Below, piece after piece: positions 8,148 through 18,159 of a stretch of DNA of 64,000 bases. Each line of letters opens with the position of its first letter. The first letter of the stretch is position 1. The notes beneath the pieces are model-generated. The model did no database searches, was not told the origin of the DNA, and saw only the letters and a program-made list of their open reading frames with translations. Source of the DNA: Microbacterium sp. LKL04. GTDB taxonomy: Bacteria; Actinomycetota; Actinomycetes; Actinomycetales; Microbacteriaceae. A program made the position numbers and the translations under genes. The stretch covers positions 496,001 to 560,000 of the forward strand of contig NZ_LT627736.1 in the NCBI RefSeq assembly GCF_900102005.1, given 5' to 3'.

Positions 8148-10856
8148 ATGCCCAGGAGCAGTAGTCCGACCAGCAAACCCCGCGCGACCGCGTCGGGCTC
8201 CTCGGCGCGGGCCAAGAAAGCCGAACCGACCCCGCGGCGCAAGTCAGAGCCGGCCCCGCGCCGCTACGTCGACGACGCCGACCGCCCCCCTGTCATCGTT
8301 CGCGCCTGGCTGGGGCTCGCGCACGTCGCCGGGGGCATGTTCCGCGCGTTCGGATCGGAGTCGCTCGAGAAGGATCAGCGCCGCGACGGGTTCCCCTTCC
8401 TGCTCGTCCTGATGGCCATCGCCGGGGCCGTCGTGGAGTGGTTCCTGATCGGCACCGACGTGGGAACGAACATCAGCGCCTACAGCGTCGGCGCCCTCAT
8501 CGGCCGCGAGGCGTTCGTCTTCCCCGTCATCCTGCTGTTGCTCGCCGGGTGGCTGTTCCGGCATCCGCCGTCCGTGCACGACAACGGTCGCATCGGCATC
8601 GGCGCCGGACTCTTCGTCCTCGTCGTCGCAGGCTTCTGCCACGTCGCCGGGGGGCGCCCGCAGCCCAGCGAGGGTCTCGTCGAGCTCAGCGGCGCCGGCG
8701 GCCTGTTCGGATGGGCGATCGGTGAGCCGCTGACGGTCATGACGGAGATCGGGGCGGGCATCGTCCTCGGTCTCCTGGCGCTTCTGAGCGTCCTGATCCT
8801 CACGAAGACGCCTCCGAACCGCATCGGGCAGCGCCTCGGCGACCTGTACGCCTGGATGTTCGGTGCGGAGCGTCCCGAACGCGACGCGGCGCCGACGAAG
8901 GGCGAGACCGGCCCCACGGTCGCGTTCGACGCCCCCGAGGACGACGGTGACTCCCTGCCGTGGTGGCGCCGCAACAAGTCGGGCCGCGAGGAGGACGCCG
9001 ACGGCGGCCTCGGTGCCGACGACCTCACCGCCCTGCTCGAGGCGAGCGGCGACGGCAGCTTCGACAACCCCGTCACCACTCCGACGCCCGCCGTCATGCC
9101 CGACGCGGTCACCGAGATCATCGCGCCCGCACCCCCGCGCACACCGGGCCGCAAGCGCGACGCCGCGCCCGAGGCCCCGCCCATCCCGCCCGTGCCCGAC
9201 TTCGTCGCCGCTAACCTCGACTCCGTCGACCCGGATGCCGGCGACTACCGCCTTCCGTCCGCCGACGCTCTGGCGGCCGGCACGCCGCACAAAGCCCGTT
9301 CCGAGGCGAACGACGCGATGGTGCGCGCCATCATGGGCGTCTTCGAGCAGTTCTCGATCGACGCGAAGGTGACCGGGTTCTCGCGCGGTCCGACAGTGAC
9401 GCAGTACGAGATCGCGCTCGGTTCCGGGGTCAAGGTCGAGCGGATCACGGCGCTCACCAACAACATCGCCTACGCCGTCGCCTCCAACGAGGTCCGCATC
9501 CTCGCGCCGATCCCCGGCAAGAGCGCGATCGGGGTCGAGATCCCGAACACCGACCGTGAGATCGTCACCCTGGGCGACGTGCTGCGCTCGCCCAACGCCC
9601 AGCAGGCGACGCACCCCATGACGATCGGCATCGGCAAGGACGTCGGTGGCGGGTACGTCGTCGCGAACCTCGCGAAGATGCCCCACCTGCTCGTCGCCGG
9701 TTCGACCGGCTCGGGTAAGTCGAGCTTCGTGAACTCGATGATCACGAGCCTCCTGATGCGCGCGAAGCCGTCGGACGTCCGCATGGTCCTCATCGACCCG
9801 AAGCGCGTCGAGCTCACGTCCTACGCCGGCGTGCCGCACCTCATCACCCCCATCATCACGAACCCGAAGAAGGCGGCCGAGGCGCTGCAGTGGGTCGTGA
9901 AGGAGATGGACATGCGGTACGACGACCTCGCGTCGTTCGGCTTCCGTCACATCGACGACTTCAACCGGGCCGTCGTCGCGAACGAGATCCAGCTCCCCGC
10001 GGGCAGCGAGCGCGTCCTCAAGCCCTACCCGTACCTCCTCGTGGTCGTCGACGAGCTCGCCGACCTCATGATGGTCGCCCCCCGCGACGTCGAGGATTCG
10101 ATCGTCCGCATCACGCAGCTCGCCCGTGCCTCCGGCATCCACCTCGTCCTCGCGACGCAGCGGCCCTCGGTCGACGTCGTCACCGGTCTCATCAAGGCCA
10201 ATGTGCCGTCCCGTCTCGCCTTCGCCGTGACGAGCGTCACCGACTCCCGGGTCATCCTCGATCAGCCCGGTGCCGACCGACTCATCGGTCAGGGCGACGG
10301 TCTGTTCCTCCCGATGGGTGCGTCCAAGGCGGTCCGCGTGCAGGGCGCCTGGGTGGCCGAGAAGGAGATCGAGAAGGTCGTCAACCACGTCAAGAACCAG
10401 GCGCGACCCGAGTACCGCAAGGACGTCGAGGCGATCGTCGAGAAGAAGGAGATCGACGCCGACATCGGTGACGACCTCGAGCTCCTCCTGGCGGCCGCCG
10501 AGCAGATCATCACGACGCAGTTCGGCTCGACCTCGATGCTGCAGCGCAAGCTCCGCGTCGGGTTCGCCAAGGCCGGCCGGCTCATGGACCTGCTCGAGGC
10601 GCGCGAGATCGTCGGCCCGTCCGAGGGGTCGAAGGCTCGCGACGTGCTCGTGACGCCCGACGAACTCCCGGCCGTCCTGGCCCGCCTGCGAGGCGAGGAG
10701 CCGCCCGAGGACGCCGCGCCCGCCGCCGCCCCCGCTGCTGCCGCGCTCGCGACGGATCCCTACGGCCCCGACGCCGTCACGGAGCAGTTCGAGGGCTACG
10801 AGGTCGTCGAGTCCGAGGGTGATGAGGATGCCTGGGGTCTCACCGGTCGCGACTGA
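8148..10856 (+). CDS. ftsK: DNA translocase FtsK
   Basis: A 902-residue FtsK/SpoIIIE translocase that pumps chromosomal DNA through the division septum. Order: basic N-terminal tail, about four membrane helices (roughly residues 85-220), an acidic/proline-rich linker, the RecA-like motor with Walker [10 protein letters not shown] near 518 and Walker [12 protein letters not shown], and a C-terminal gamma winged helix that reads orienting sequences (from about [20 protein letters not shown]). I prefer ATG 8148 over the in-frame ATG at 8118 because TACCGT (8135-8140) is placed for leaderless transcription from 8148. Confidence 0.94.
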   Translation: MPRSSSPTSKPRATASGSSARAKKAEPTPRRKSEPAPRRYVDDADRPPVIVRAWLGLAHVAGGMFRAFGSESLEKDQRRDGFPFLLVLMAIAGAVVEWFLIGTDVGTNISAYSVGALIGREAFVFPVILLLLAGWLFRHPPSVHDNGRIGIGAGLFVLVVAGFCHVAGGRPQPSEGLVELSGAGGLFGWAIGEPLTVMTEIGAGIVLGLLALLSVLILTKTPPNRIGQRLGDLYAWMFGAERPERDAAPTKGETGPTVAFDAPEDDGDSLPWWRRNKSGREEDADGGLGADDLTALLEASGDGSFDNPVTTPTPAVMPDAVTEIIAPAPPRTPGRKRDAAPEAPPIPPVPDFVAANLDSVDPDAGDYRLPSADALAAGTPHKARSEANDAMVRAIMGVFEQFSIDAKVTGFSRGPTVTQYEIALGSGVKVERITALTNNIAYAVASNEVRILAPIPGKSAIGVEIPNTDREIVTLGDVLRSPNAQQATHPMTIGIGKDVGGGYVVANLAKMPHLLVAGSTGSGKSSFVNSMITSLLMRAKPSDVRMVLIDPKRVELTSYAGVPHLITPIITNPKKAAEALQWVVKEMDMRYDDLASFGFRHIDDFNRAVVANEIQLPAGSERVLKPYPYLLVVVDELADLMMVAPRDVEDSIVRITQLARASGIHLVLATQRPSVDVVTGLIKANVPSRLAFAVTSVTDSRVILDQPGADRLIGQGDGLFLPMGASKAVRVQGAWVAEKEIEKVVNHVKNQARPEYRKDVEAIVEKKEIDADIGDDLELLLAAAEQIITTQFGSTSMLQRKLRVGFAKAGRLMDLLEAREIVGPSEGSKARDVLVTPDELPAVLARLRGEEPPEDAAPAAAPAAAALATDPYGPDAVTEQFEGYEVVESEGDEDAWGLTGRD

Positions 10857-10887
10857 CGTCGGCTGTGCGGCTCGGTAGGCTCGTCCC

Positions 10888-11454
10888 GTGACGATCCCCC
10901 GGCAGGTGCCCAACGCCATCACGATCGTGCGCATCCTGTGCGCACCTGTGTTCGTGTGGCTCCTCCTGGCCGACGGCGGCACGGACGGCGCCCTGCGGTG
11001 GTGGGCGGGCGCGCTCTTCATCGTCGCGATCGCCACCGACGGAATCGACGGCTACCTCGCCCGCCGCTACGAGATCGTGACCGATCTCGGCAAGCTGCTC
11101 GACCCCATCGCTGACAAGGTCCTCACGGGGTGCGCGTTCGTCGCCCTCTCGATCCTCGGCGAACTGCCCGCCTGGGTCGTGGTGCTGGTCCTCGTGCGCG
11201 AGCTCGGCATCACGATGCACCGTCTCGTGGTGGCCACGGACCACGTCGTCGCCGCGGCGTGGATGGGCAAGCTGAAGACCGTCGCCCAAGCCGTCGCACT
11301 GTCGCTCGCGCTGCTGCCGCTCTGGACGGTGGTGGGGGAGTGGATCCACGTGGTCAACACGGCCGCGATGACGATCGCCGTGCTGCTGACGGTGGCGAGC
11401 GGCGTCGACTACGTCGTGACCGCCTTCCGCTCCCGCCGGGTCCGGAGCGCGTGA
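10888..11454 (+). CDS. pgsA: CDP-diacylglycerol--glycerol-3-phosphate 3-phosphatidyltransferase
   Basis: A 188-residue integral membrane CDP-alcohol phosphatidyltransferase that makes phosphatidylglycerol phosphate. The family motif D-x2-D-G-x2-A-R-x8-G-x3-D-x3-D is seen starting at TDGIDGYLARR and running through GKLLDPIADK. About five membrane segments are present. The GTG at 10888 lies six bases after TAGGCT (10876-10881), which indicates a leaderless transcript. Its stop overlaps the ATG of the cinA-like gene, so the pair is translationally coupled. Confidence 0.93.
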   Translation: MTIPRQVPNAITIVRILCAPVFVWLLLADGGTDGALRWWAGALFIVAIATDGIDGYLARRYEIVTDLGKLLDPIADKVLTGCAFVALSILGELPAWVVVLVLVRELGITMHRLVVATDHVVAAAWMGKLKTVAQAVALSLALLPLWTVVGEWIHVVNTAAMTIAVLLTVASGVDYVVTAFRSRRVRSA

Positions 11455-11990
11455 TGCCCCGGACGCCGAGCGAACTGCCGGACGAGCTCGAGGAGACGGC
11501 CGTCGCCCGCGGTCCCCGGTCCGACTCCGAGCGCCTCGTCGAACGACTCAAAGAACTGGGATGGACGCTCGGGGTGGCCGAGTCGTTGACCGGCGGGCTG
11601 GTGGCGGCATCCGTCGTCTCCGTCTCCGGTGCGTCCGCCGTGTTCAGGGGTGGGATCGTCGCGTACGCAACCGACCTCAAGGCGCGACTGCTGGGCGTCG
11701 ACGACACGCTTCTCGAGGCGCACGGCCCTGTTCATCCGCGCGTCGCGCGCCAAATGGCGGAGGGCGTCCGCCGCGCCGTCGGCGAGGAGGAGCCCGCGGA
11801 CGTGGGAATCGCGACGACGGGGATCGCAGGTCCCCTCTCCTCCGACGGGCAGCCCGTCGGCACCGTCCACATCGCGGTCTCCACTCCGCTCGGTTCGCGC
11901 GTCGAGTCCCTCGCCCTCGACGGAGACCGTGACGAGATCCGCACCGCTGCCGCCGCGCGCGCGATCGCCTTGGCGGTCGACGCGCTCTGA
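11454..11990 (+). CDS. CinA C-terminal domain protein (nicotinamide-nucleotide amidohydrolase family)
   Basis: A 178-residue protein with only the CinA C-terminal domain (PncC type), which deamidates nicotinamide mononucleotide. Motifs: VAESLTGGLVAASVV, SGASAVFRGGIVAY and TTGIAGP. The N-terminal COG1058 domain found in long CinA proteins is absent, which is usual in actinobacteria and not a truncation. The first 20 residues are a low-similarity extension. The start overlaps the pgsA stop by one base (TGATG). The cinA-clgR-recA neighbourhood is widely conserved. Confidence 0.9.
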   Translation: MPRTPSELPDELEETAVARGPRSDSERLVERLKELGWTLGVAESLTGGLVAASVVSVSGASAVFRGGIVAYATDLKARLLGVDDTLLEAHGPVHPRVARQMAEGVRRAVGEEEPADVGIATTGIAGPLSSDGQPVGTVHIAVSTPLGSRVESLALDGDRDEIRTAAAARAIALAVDAL

Positions 11991-12139
11991 CCCGGGAATA
12001 GCGCGTGTTCCGAGCACGTTACGTCTCGGTGATTCCCATCCATTCCCCAGCGCTCGGGGTCTAGGGTGACAGCGAACGTGTTGTACCGTGGTCCTCCCGC
12101 AAGGGCTTCGGTGGATCGCAGCAGAGGGAGGGCCCACGC

Positions 12140-12460
12140 ATGATCCTGGTTCGTCAAGAGATCGGTGACGTGCTCCGCGACTTCCGTCTGCAGAAGGGTC
12201 ACACCCTCCGGCAGGTGTCGGGCAAGGCGAGCGTCGCCCTCGGCTACCTCAGCGAGGTCGAGCGCGGTCAGAAGGAAGCGTCGAGCGAGATCCTCGCTGC
12301 GGTCGCAGAAGCCCTCGATGTGCCGATCTCGGCGATCATGCGCGAGGTCGGAGAGCGCATCTCGGTGCTCGAAGGCCTGCACTCCCTCACCGATGTCGTC
12401 CCGGACGACCTCGCGTCGTTGGGAGACGAGGTCCCCGCTCCCGAGCTGTCGCTGCGCTGA
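12140..12460 (+). CDS. clgR: ClgR-type XRE transcriptional regulator
   Basis: A 106-residue DNA-binding regulator with an XRE helix-turn-helix (about residues 18-60, LRQVSGKASVALGYLSEVERGQ), matching the actinobacterial ClgR/PopR family, which activates clp protease and other proteostasis genes. The position between cinA and recA is the conserved place for clgR. A GAGGGAGG ribosome-binding site precedes ATG 12140, and a TAGGGT -10-like hexamer occurs at 12062-12067. I could not find a convincing ClgR box upstream by eye. Confidence 0.9.
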   Translation: MILVRQEIGDVLRDFRLQKGHTLRQVSGKASVALGYLSEVERGQKEASSEILAAVAEALDVPISAIMREVGERISVLEGLHSLTDVVPDDLASLGDEVPAPELSLR

Positions 12461-12467
12461 CCGCTCG

Positions 12468-12689
12468 ATGCGTCACAGCGAATTCGATCGCGCCGTCGCC
12501 GACGAGTTCGGATCGGGAGGCGCCGCACTCGTCTCCGACCTGGTGTTGACGGACGTCGGCAACCGTACCGCCAGGGAAGCCCTCGCCGCCGGTGTGCCAC
12601 CGCGTGAGGTCTGGTACGCCCTGTGCGCCGAGACCGATGTTCCCGTGGACCGCCGTCACGGCGCCGGAAGGCTCGATCCGCGCCGGTGA
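12468..12689 (+). CDS. DUF3046 domain-containing protein
   Basis: A 73-residue protein conserved in actinobacteria between clgR and recA. It opens with MRHSEFDRAVADEFG and contains LVLTDVGNRTAREALAAG followed by PPREVWYALC, the characteristic DUF3046 pattern. Function is unknown. It starts 7 bases after the clgR stop and lies in the same operon. The next 227 bp before recA hold the recA LexA box and promoter. Confidence 0.88.
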   Translation: MRHSEFDRAVADEFGSGGAALVSDLVLTDVGNRTAREALAAGVPPREVWYALCAETDVPVDRRHGAGRLDPRR

Positions 12690-12703
12690 TCCGGCGTGTC
12701 GTA

Positions 12704-12719
12704 TCGAAGATGCGTTCGA
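12704..12719. promoter_or_regulatory. LexA (SOS) box upstream of recA
   Basis: TCGAAGATGCGTTCGA is a 16-bp inverted repeat (half-sites TCGAA and TTCGA) matching the actinobacterial LexA consensus TCGAAC-N4-GTTCGA at all outer positions. It lies 197 bp before the recA start. TAGTCT at 12728-12733 is a plausible -10 just downstream, so LexA binding would block this promoter and recA would be induced by DNA damage. lexA itself is in this window at 29.2 kb. Confidence 0.85.
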
Positions 12720-12916
12720 TGCGGGCGTAGTCTCCTGCACAACGGGTGTCGTAGACACGTCGTTCACGTCAGGGCCGGATCCGGCAGCGATGTCGGAGCC
12801 CCCTCCTAACGTGAATCTCGTCAGATGACACCCACGCCCTGTCGCAGCATCCGATCCGTCGGTGACGAGCGCGACAGCCTACGGGCGACGGAACCGCGAG
12901 TATCAAGGAGCACGAC

Positions 12917-13972
12917 ATGCCCTCACCTGCAGACCGCGAGAAGGCCCTCGAATCGGCCCTCGCCCAGATCGACCGCCAGTTCGGCAAGGGATCGATCATG
13001 CGACTCGGAAGCGACGAGCGCGCTCCGGTCGAGGTCATCCCAACCGGGTCGATCGCACTCGACGTCGCGCTCGGCATCGGCGGCATCCCCCGCGGCCGCG
13101 TCGTCGAGATCTACGGTCCCGAGTCCTCCGGTAAGACGACGCTCACGCTCCACGCCATTGCGAACACGCAGCGTGCCGGTGGCATCGCCGCCTTCATCGA
13201 CGCCGAGCACGCGCTCGACCCGAGCTACGCCGAGAAGTTGGGTGTCGACATCGACGCACTCCTCGTCTCGCAGCCCGACACCGGTGAGCAGGCGCTCGAG
13301 ATCGCCGACATGCTGATCCGCTCCGGCGCCATCGACCTCGTCGTCATCGACTCCGTCGCGGCCCTCGTCCCCGAGGCCGAGATCAAGGGCGAGATGGGCG
13401 ACTCCCACGTCGGTCTCCAGGCCCGACTGATGTCTCAGGCTCTCCGCAAGATCACCGGTGGCCTGAACCAGACCAAGACCACCGCGATCTTCATCAACCA
13501 GCTCCGCGAGAAGATCGGCGTGTTCTTCGGGTCTCCCGAGACCACCGCCGGCGGTAAGGCGCTCAAGTTCTACGCCTCCGTGCGACTCGACATCCGCCGA
13601 ATCGAGACCCTGAAGGACGGGTCCGAGGCGGTCGGTAACCGTACTCGCGTGAAGGTCGTCAAGAACAAGATGGCCCCGCCCTTCAAGCAGGCGGAGTTCG
13701 ACATCCTCTACGGCGTCGGCATCTCCCGCGAGGGAAGCCTCATCGACTTCGGTGTCGAGCACGGCATCGTGAAGAAGTCGGGTGCGTGGTACACCTACGA
13801 GGGCGAGCAGCTCGGTCAGGGCAAGGAGAACTCCCGCAACTTCCTGCTGAAGAACACCGACGTCGCCGCTGAGATCGAGACGAAGATCAAGCAGAAGCTC
13901 GGCATCGGACAGCCGAAGCAGGCAGAGGATGCCGCGACGCCCGACGAGCTGGCGGCTCGCCGTCCGGCCTGA
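12917..13972 (+). CDS. recA: recombinase RecA
   Basis: A 351-residue RecA, the strand-exchange ATPase and SOS co-protease that stimulates LexA self-cleavage. Walker A GPESSGKT is at residues 67-74, and the L2 region ([20 protein letters not shown]) and the C-terminal domain are intact. AAGGAG precedes the ATG. Transcription is expected from the LexA-controlled promoter near 12704-12733, leaving a leader of about 180 nt. recX follows after two bases. Confidence 0.98.
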   Translation: MPSPADREKALESALAQIDRQFGKGSIMRLGSDERAPVEVIPTGSIALDVALGIGGIPRGRVVEIYGPESSGKTTLTLHAIANTQRAGGIAAFIDAEHALDPSYAEKLGVDIDALLVSQPDTGEQALEIADMLIRSGAIDLVVIDSVAALVPEAEIKGEMGDSHVGLQARLMSQALRKITGGLNQTKTTAIFINQLREKIGVFFGSPETTAGGKALKFYASVRLDIRRIETLKDGSEAVGNRTRVKVVKNKMAPPFKQAEFDILYGVGISREGSLIDFGVEHGIVKKSGAWYTYEGEQLGQGKENSRNFLLKNTDVAAEIETKIKQKLGIGQPKQAEDAATPDELAARRPA

Positions 13973-13974
13973 TC

Positions 13975-14688
13975 ATGACGGACTCGAACGGGGGCGAGCG
14001 CGAGTCGCTCGCCCCCGTCATCCCGCTCTTCGGGCCCCGCGCCGACACCACCGACGCCGCCCGCTCCGACTCCGATGACTCGCAGCCGTGGCACGCGACG
14101 TGGATCGCGGAACGTGCGGCGTCCGAACGGTCCGCAGCGCGCGCTGCACACCCGTCGACCGGCACGGTGCCGGTCGTCGCCCCGGCAGGGGAGGACGCAC
14201 CCGCGGCGGTGGCTGAGCGCGTGTTGCTGCGCAAGCTCCGGACGAGGTCGTTGTCGATTCGCGAGGCCCGGTCGGTGCTCATCGAGCACGACCTCGACGA
14301 GGCCGACCGGGAGGGCATCGTCGAACGGTTCCTGTCGTTGGGATATCTCGATGACGCCGCCCTCGCCGAACAGCTGATCGACAAGGCGACATCCCGCAAG
14401 GCTCAGGGACGCATGGCCATCGCGCAGGGCCTGTCGCAGCGCGGCATCCCTCGCGAGGTCATCGATGAGGCGCTCGACCAGCTCCCCGACGACGAGGCCG
14501 AGCGAGCGCTCGAGTTCGCCCGCTCGAAAGCTCGCGGGCTCGAGGGTCTCGACCGGGACACTGCGCTCCGGCGGCTTGCGGGGCAACTGGCCCGGCGCGG
14601 GTACGGCTCCGTCGCCTTGTCGGTGGCACGTCGCGCGCTCGACGAGGCCAGCGCACCGCCGCGGCATGGGGTTCGCTTCGAACCGTGA
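13975..14688 (+). CDS. recX: regulatory protein RecX
   Basis: A 237-residue RecX, which caps RecA filaments and restrains their activity. The three-helix repeats are visible from about residue 85 onward (for example LRTRSLSIREARSVL, LGYLDDAALAEQLID and GYGSVALSVARRAL). It is longer than most RecX proteins because of an acidic, probably disordered N-terminal extension of about 75 residues. It starts 2 bases after recA, so it is in the same SOS operon. Confidence 0.93.
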   Translation: MTDSNGGERESLAPVIPLFGPRADTTDAARSDSDDSQPWHATWIAERAASERSAARAAHPSTGTVPVVAPAGEDAPAAVAERVLLRKLRTRSLSIREARSVLIEHDLDEADREGIVERFLSLGYLDDAALAEQLIDKATSRKAQGRMAIAQGLSQRGIPREVIDEALDQLPDDEAERALEFARSKARGLEGLDRDTALRRLAGQLARRGYGSVALSVARRALDEASAPPRHGVRFEP

Positions 14689-14753
14689 CCGTGGTCGCGT
14701 ACGTCTGACAGACTCGCCCTACGCGCGCCCCGCGCGGGTGGAGGAGCGTGCGT

Positions 14754-15674
14754 ATGGCGATCGAGGTCGACGGTCTCGTGAAGTCCTACAAGACCGTCAC
14801 TGCCGTCGACGGGGTCTCCTTCGAGGTGCCCGACGGTCAGCTGTTCGCCTTCCTCGGTGCCAACGGTGCGGGGAAGTCCACGACGATCGGATGCCTCACC
14901 ACGCTGCTCCGCGCCGATGCCGGAAGCGTCCGCGTCGCGGGTTACGACGTGTCGGTGCAGAGCGAACGCGTGCGGTCACGGATCGGCGTCGTGTTCCAGC
15001 GATCGCTGCTCGACGACGGCCTCACCGTCCGGGAGAACCTGGCGCTGCGCGCCACGCTCTCTCTCGTCGACCGACACGTCTTCTCAGAGAGGCTCGCCGA
15101 GCTCTCTCTCCTCATCGAACTCGACGAGTTCCTCGACCGCCCGTACGGACGGTTGTCGGGCGGACAGCGGCGCCGCGCCGACATCGCTCGTGCGCTCATG
15201 CACGAGCCGTCGATCCTCTTCCTCGATGAGCCGACCGCCGGTCTCGACCCCGCCAGCCGCGTCGCCGTGTGGGCGGCGATCGATCGGCTCCGCTCCGAGC
15301 GTGGACTCACCGTCTTCCTGACGACCCACTACATGGCCGAGACCGAAGGGGCGGACCAGGTCACCATCATCGACGCCGGTCGCGTCGTCGCGAGCGGGAC
15401 TCCCACGCAGTTGCGGTCGCGCCATAGTCGCAGCGTCCTCACGGTCACGACACGCGATCCCGACGCGCTGTCCGGTCTCGCCATCCGCGGCGGTCTGGGG
15501 GCGAGCCGGGAGGGCGACGTCGTCACGATCGAGGTCCCCGACGCGCGGGCCGCTCGACACCTGCTGGCGGCGCACGGAGAGGACGTTCTGGACTTCGAGT
15601 TCCGGCACGGCCGGATGGACGACGTCTTCCTCGCCCTCACCGGCCGCGGCGAGATGGTCGGAGACGCAGCGTGA
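14754..15674 (+). CDS. ABC-2 exporter ATP-binding protein (DrrA-like)
   Basis: A 306-residue ATPase of an ABC-2 type exporter. Walker A GANGAGKST is at residues 35-43, the signature is LSGGQRRRADIARAL, Walker B is SILFLDEPTAGLD, and a C-terminal extension resembles DrrA-type drug or lipid exporters. ATG 14754 is preferred over GTG 14748 because GGAGGAG is seven bases upstream of the ATG. The permease gene overlaps its stop (GTGA). The cargo is unknown; this pair sits between recX and miaB. Confidence 0.9.
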   Translation: MAIEVDGLVKSYKTVTAVDGVSFEVPDGQLFAFLGANGAGKSTTIGCLTTLLRADAGSVRVAGYDVSVQSERVRSRIGVVFQRSLLDDGLTVRENLALRATLSLVDRHVFSERLAELSLLIELDEFLDRPYGRLSGGQRRRADIARALMHEPSILFLDEPTAGLDPASRVAVWAAIDRLRSERGLTVFLTTHYMAETEGADQVTIIDAGRVVASGTPTQLRSRHSRSVLTVTTRDPDALSGLAIRGGLGASREGDVVTIEVPDARAARHLLAAHGEDVLDFEFRHGRMDDVFLALTGRGEMVGDAA

Positions 15675-16549
15675 GGATCGTCGCGGCGATCGTGCGCCGC
15701 AACCTGACGCTCTTCTTCCGCGATCGGATGAACGTCTTCTTCTCGCTGCTGAGCGGGCTCATCCTCTTCCTCCTCTACACGCTCTTCCTCTCGCGGCTGC
15801 AGGTCGACGGACTGGAGCGCACGCTGCCACGCGCGTCCCGCAGCGACATCGAGGCCTTCGTCGACAGTTGGATGCTGTCGGGCATCGTCCTGCTCACGAC
15901 CGTCACCTCGGGGATCGGCGCCATCTCCGTGTTCGTGGACGATCGCGCGTCGGGCAGGTTCGCCGACTTCCTCGTCGCCCCGATCCGACGATCGCAGCTG
16001 GTCCTCGGTTACCTGGTGTCCTCGGTGTCCGTGGCGATCATCATGTCGAGCGTCATCTTCGTTCTCACCGTCCTCGAACTCGGATTCGTCCGCGACACGT
16101 GGCTGGGTCCGCTTGAGATCCTGAGAGCGATCGGCGCGATGGTGCTCTGCTGCGTCGCCTTCACGTCGCTCGGCGCCTTCGGTGCGTCCTTCCTCAAGAC
16201 GACCGGTGCGTACTCCGCGTTCTCCACCGTGGTCGGTACCGTCCTCGGCTTCGTCGCGGGCTCCTACATCCCGGTCGGGTCGCTGCCCGACGGCGTCGCG
16301 TCGACCATCAACGCCCTGCCCTTCGCGCAGGGCGCGATGCTCCTGCGTCGTCCGTTCACCGATGAGACGCTCGCGTCTCTGGCCGGCGGGGACAGTCGCG
16401 CGATCAGCGACCTGAAGGAGATCTACGGAATCGACCTCTTCGTCGGCTCGGGCCTCGTTCCGGTGTGGCTCGCCGTCACGGTTCTCATCGTCGTCGCCAT
16501 CGCCTTCAGTGCGATGTCGGCTGCCCGCATCCGTTCCCTTCTGCGCTGA
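15671..16549 (+). CDS. ABC-2 exporter permease (DrrB-like)
   Basis: A 292-residue membrane protein with six predicted helices of the ABC2_membrane type, including an N-terminal helix after a basic segment (RRNLTLFFRDRMNVFFS) and the GSYIPVGSLPDGVA segment typical of DrrB-like permeases. It pairs with the upstream ATPase, whose stop overlaps its GTG start. Substrate unknown; export of a hydrophobic compound is inferred from family membership. Confidence 0.87.
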   Translation: MRIVAAIVRRNLTLFFRDRMNVFFSLLSGLILFLLYTLFLSRLQVDGLERTLPRASRSDIEAFVDSWMLSGIVLLTTVTSGIGAISVFVDDRASGRFADFLVAPIRRSQLVLGYLVSSVSVAIIMSSVIFVLTVLELGFVRDTWLGPLEILRAIGAMVLCCVAFTSLGAFGASFLKTTGAYSAFSTVVGTVLGFVAGSYIPVGSLPDGVASTINALPFAQGAMLLRRPFTDETLASLAGGDSRAISDLKEIYGIDLFVGSGLVPVWLAVTVLIVVAIAFSAMSAARIRSLLR

Positions 16550-16598
16550 GACGGTCCGCGGCTTGCCGAGGGAGTGCGGCTCGTAGAATGGCCTGATC

Positions 16599-18155
16599 AT
16601 GACCAGCCCTTCCGCTGCCCCCACTCTCATCGCCCCGTCCGTCGCAGCCGTCGCCGACGACGGCCGCGTCCGCACCTACGAGGTGCGGACCTTCGGGTGT
16701 CAGATGAACGTCCACGACTCCGAGCGTCTGTCCGGTTCCCTCGAGTCGGCGGGCTACGTCCGCGCTGACGCGGGAGTCGAAGCGGACGTCGTCGTCATCA
16801 ACACGTGCGCCGTCCGCGACAACGCTGCGGGCAAGCTCTACGGGACCCTGGGCCACCTGAAGAGCCGCAAGGACAAGCACGACGGCATGCAGATCGCCGT
16901 CGGCGGGTGCCTCGCCCAGATGGACAAGGATGCCGTCCAGCAGAAGGCTCCCTGGGTCGACGTCGTCTTCGGCACCCACAACATGGGATCCCTGCCGAGC
17001 CTGCTCGAGCGCGCGCGTCACAACGGCGAGGCGGAGCTCGAGATCCTCGAGTCGCTCGAGGTGTTCCCCTCGACGCTCCCCACCAAGCGCGACGCGGCCC
17101 ACAGCGGCTGGGTCTCGATCTCGGTCGGGTGCAACAACACCTGCACGTTCTGCATCGTGCCGAGCCTGCGCGGCAAGGAGAAGGACCGCCGGCCCGGCGA
17201 CATCCTGAACGAGATCCGCCTGCTCGTCGACGACGGCGCCGTCGAGGTCACCCTCCTCGGCCAGAACGTCAACAGCTACGGGGTCGAGTTCGGTGACCGC
17301 CAGGCGTTCAGCAAGCTCCTCCGCGCAGCGGGCGAGATCCCGGGGCTCGAGCGCATCCGGTTCACGAGCCCGCACCCGGCAGCCTTCACCGACGACGTCA
17401 TCGACGCGATGGCCGAGACCCCCGCTGTGATGCCGCAGCTGCATATGCCGCTGCAATCGGGGTCGGACCGCATCCTCAAGGCGATGCGACGGTCGTACCG
17501 GAGCGAGCGGTTCCTCGGCATCCTCGACCGCGTGCGCGAGAAGATGCCGGACGCGGCGATCTCCACCGACATCATCGTGGGCTTCCCGGGCGAGACCGAC
17601 GAGGACTTCGAGGACACCATGCGCGTTGTCGAGCAGGCTCGCTTCGCGGGCGCCTTCACGTTCCAGTACTCGATCCGCGAGGGCACACCTGCGGCGACCA
17701 TGCCGGATCAGGTCCCGAAGGAGGTCGTGCAGGAGCGCTACAACCGCCTCGTCGCTCTGCAGGAGCGGATCTCGCTCGAAGAGAACCAGGCGCAGCTCGG
17801 CCGCACCGTCGAGGTCCTCGTCTCTACAGGAGAGGGGAAGAAGGATGCCGCGACCCGCCGCTTGACGGGCCGCGCCGCGGACAATCGCCTGGTCCACTTC
17901 GAGGTTCCCGAGGGCTCTCCGACTCCCCGCCCCGGTGACGTCGTGACGACCGTCATCACGCACGCCGCGCCGTTCCACCTGCTCGCCGACAGTCCGGACG
18001 GAGCTCCGCTGAGCATCCGCCGCACGAAGGCAGGCGACGCGTGGGATCGTGCGCAGGCCGACTCCTGCGGCGTCCCGGCTCCGGCCGGTGACGCGGGTCC
18101 GCGCGCCGTGTCGCTCGGCCTGCCGCTGATCCGTACCGCGACGCCCGGACTCTGA
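16599..18155 (+). CDS. miaB: tRNA (N6-isopentenyl adenosine(37)-C2)-methylthiotransferase
   Basis: A 518-residue radical-SAM enzyme that adds the 2-methylthio group to i6A37 in tRNA. The radical-SAM CxxxCxxC is CNNTCTFC near residues 178-185; the auxiliary-cluster cysteines lie in FGCQMN, NTCAV and GGCLAQ. A TRAM RNA-binding domain follows. TAGAAT (16584-16589) lies nine bases before the ATG. The last 60 or so residues are a variable tail. It is followed after 4 bases by miaA, which makes its substrate. Confidence 0.96.
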   Translation: MTSPSAAPTLIAPSVAAVADDGRVRTYEVRTFGCQMNVHDSERLSGSLESAGYVRADAGVEADVVVINTCAVRDNAAGKLYGTLGHLKSRKDKHDGMQIAVGGCLAQMDKDAVQQKAPWVDVVFGTHNMGSLPSLLERARHNGEAELEILESLEVFPSTLPTKRDAAHSGWVSISVGCNNTCTFCIVPSLRGKEKDRRPGDILNEIRLLVDDGAVEVTLLGQNVNSYGVEFGDRQAFSKLLRAAGEIPGLERIRFTSPHPAAFTDDVIDAMAETPAVMPQLHMPLQSGSDRILKAMRRSYRSERFLGILDRVREKMPDAAISTDIIVGFPGETDEDFEDTMRVVEQARFAGAFTFQYSIREGTPAATMPDQVPKEVVQERYNRLVALQERISLEENQAQLGRTVEVLVSTGEGKKDAATRRLTGRAADNRLVHFEVPEGSPTPRPGDVVTTVITHAAPFHLLADSPDGAPLSIRRTKAGDAWDRAQADSCGVPAPAGDAGPRAVSLGLPLIRTATPGL

Positions 18156-18159
18156 CCTC

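Noticed and set aside
8244..11036. 930-codon open frame on the minus strand opposite ftsK-pgsA
   Set aside because: Shadow of GC-rich coding sequence on the other strand: biased composition (Asp, Arg, Val, Gly), no recognisable domain, and it lies opposite clear ftsK and pgsA genes. The same holds for other long antisense frames in the window.
11454..11990. Truncated cinA
   Set aside because: The short C-terminal-domain-only form is the normal one in actinobacteria, and start and operon overlap are intact.
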